DNA of 5,678 nt from assembly GCA_031261945.1 (NCBI GenBank), contig JAISIQ010000170.1:1-5678 (forward strand), in the 5' to 3' direction. Origin of the DNA: Methanobrevibacter sp. (GTDB taxonomy: Archaea > Methanobacteriota > Methanobacteria > Methanobacteriales > Methanobacteriaceae). A model generated the notes under the pieces. That model saw only the letters and a list, made by a program, of their open reading frames with translations. It searched no databases and was not told where the DNA came from. Below, piece after piece: positions 5,618 through 5,678 of this stretch; within the stretch, counting starts at the first letter, position 1, and every line of letters begins with the position of its first letter. The translations under genes were made by a program, and so were the position numbers.

Positions 5618-5652
5618 TTTAATCAAAGAGCTTTTATTTAAAAATAGTTTGG

Positions 5653-5670
5653 AATATATGTAAATATATG
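5653..5670 (-). promoter_or_regulatory. Candidate TATA box region for pcc1
   Basis: The minus strand contains two overlapping-style TATA-like words, CATATATT at 5663-5670 and again at 5653-5660. The nearer one would start transcription around 5629 and leave a leader of about 12 bases before the ATG at 5617. The window ends here, so it cannot be told whether pcc1 is instead transcribed from an upstream gene. Confidence 0.3.
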
Positions 5671-5678
5671 AATATCCA

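Noticed and set aside
5618..5626. TTG start adding three codons to pcc1
   Set aside because: An ATG directly follows, homologues begin at the equivalent of MKI, and the TTG overlaps the weak TGAT site used by the ATG.
5618..5678. 3' end of an upstream gene such as rpoP
   Set aside because: The translated minus-strand frames here show no conserved ending, so nothing can be supported from the few bases available.

Overview
The window looks like a piece of an archaeal chromosome, most likely from a very AT-rich methanogen of the Methanobacteriales (Methanobrevibacter or a close relative). The strongest evidence is a seryl-tRNA synthetase of the rare methanogen type. Support comes from an archaeal long-form FKBP isomerase, an archaeal KEOPS Pcc1 subunit, archaeal TATA-box promoters, Shine-Dalgarno sites of the GGAG/GGTGA kind, and spacers made almost only of A and T. 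The genus is an inference from composition and gene content.

Layout. Positions 1-186 are an AT-rich spacer with a possible promoter at its right end. A two-gene plus-strand operon follows: a TmcAL-like (COG1323) nucleotidyltransferase at 187-1359, overlapping by 10 bases an FKBP-type peptidyl-prolyl isomerase at 1350-2111. The operon ends in T-rich terminator-like sequence. The convergent spacer 2112-2319 also carries a compact cluster of triloop hairpins (2231-2308). On the minus strand, reading right to left, come pcc1 (5375-5617), a 518-base AT-only spacer full of short tandem duplications, serS (3258-4856), and a B-box zinc-finger membrane protein (2320-3114) with its own good TATA box and ribosome binding site.

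How the genes fit together. Three of the five genes act on tRNA or probably do: SerS charges tRNA-Ser, Pcc1 belongs to the complex that makes t6A in ANN-decoding tRNAs, and the COG1323 protein resembles the bacterial enzyme that makes N4-acetylcytidine in tRNA-Met. The FKBP protein is a folding helper. The zinc-finger protein has no known role. This is mainly a housekeeping region.

I found no clear new defence, mobile or secondary-metabolism system. The points most worth a second look are the triloop hairpin cluster, a strong excess of the palindrome TAGCTA (20 copies counted by eye), the run of four different two-copy tandem repeats upstream of serS, and the unusual architecture of the COG1323 and zinc-finger proteins.
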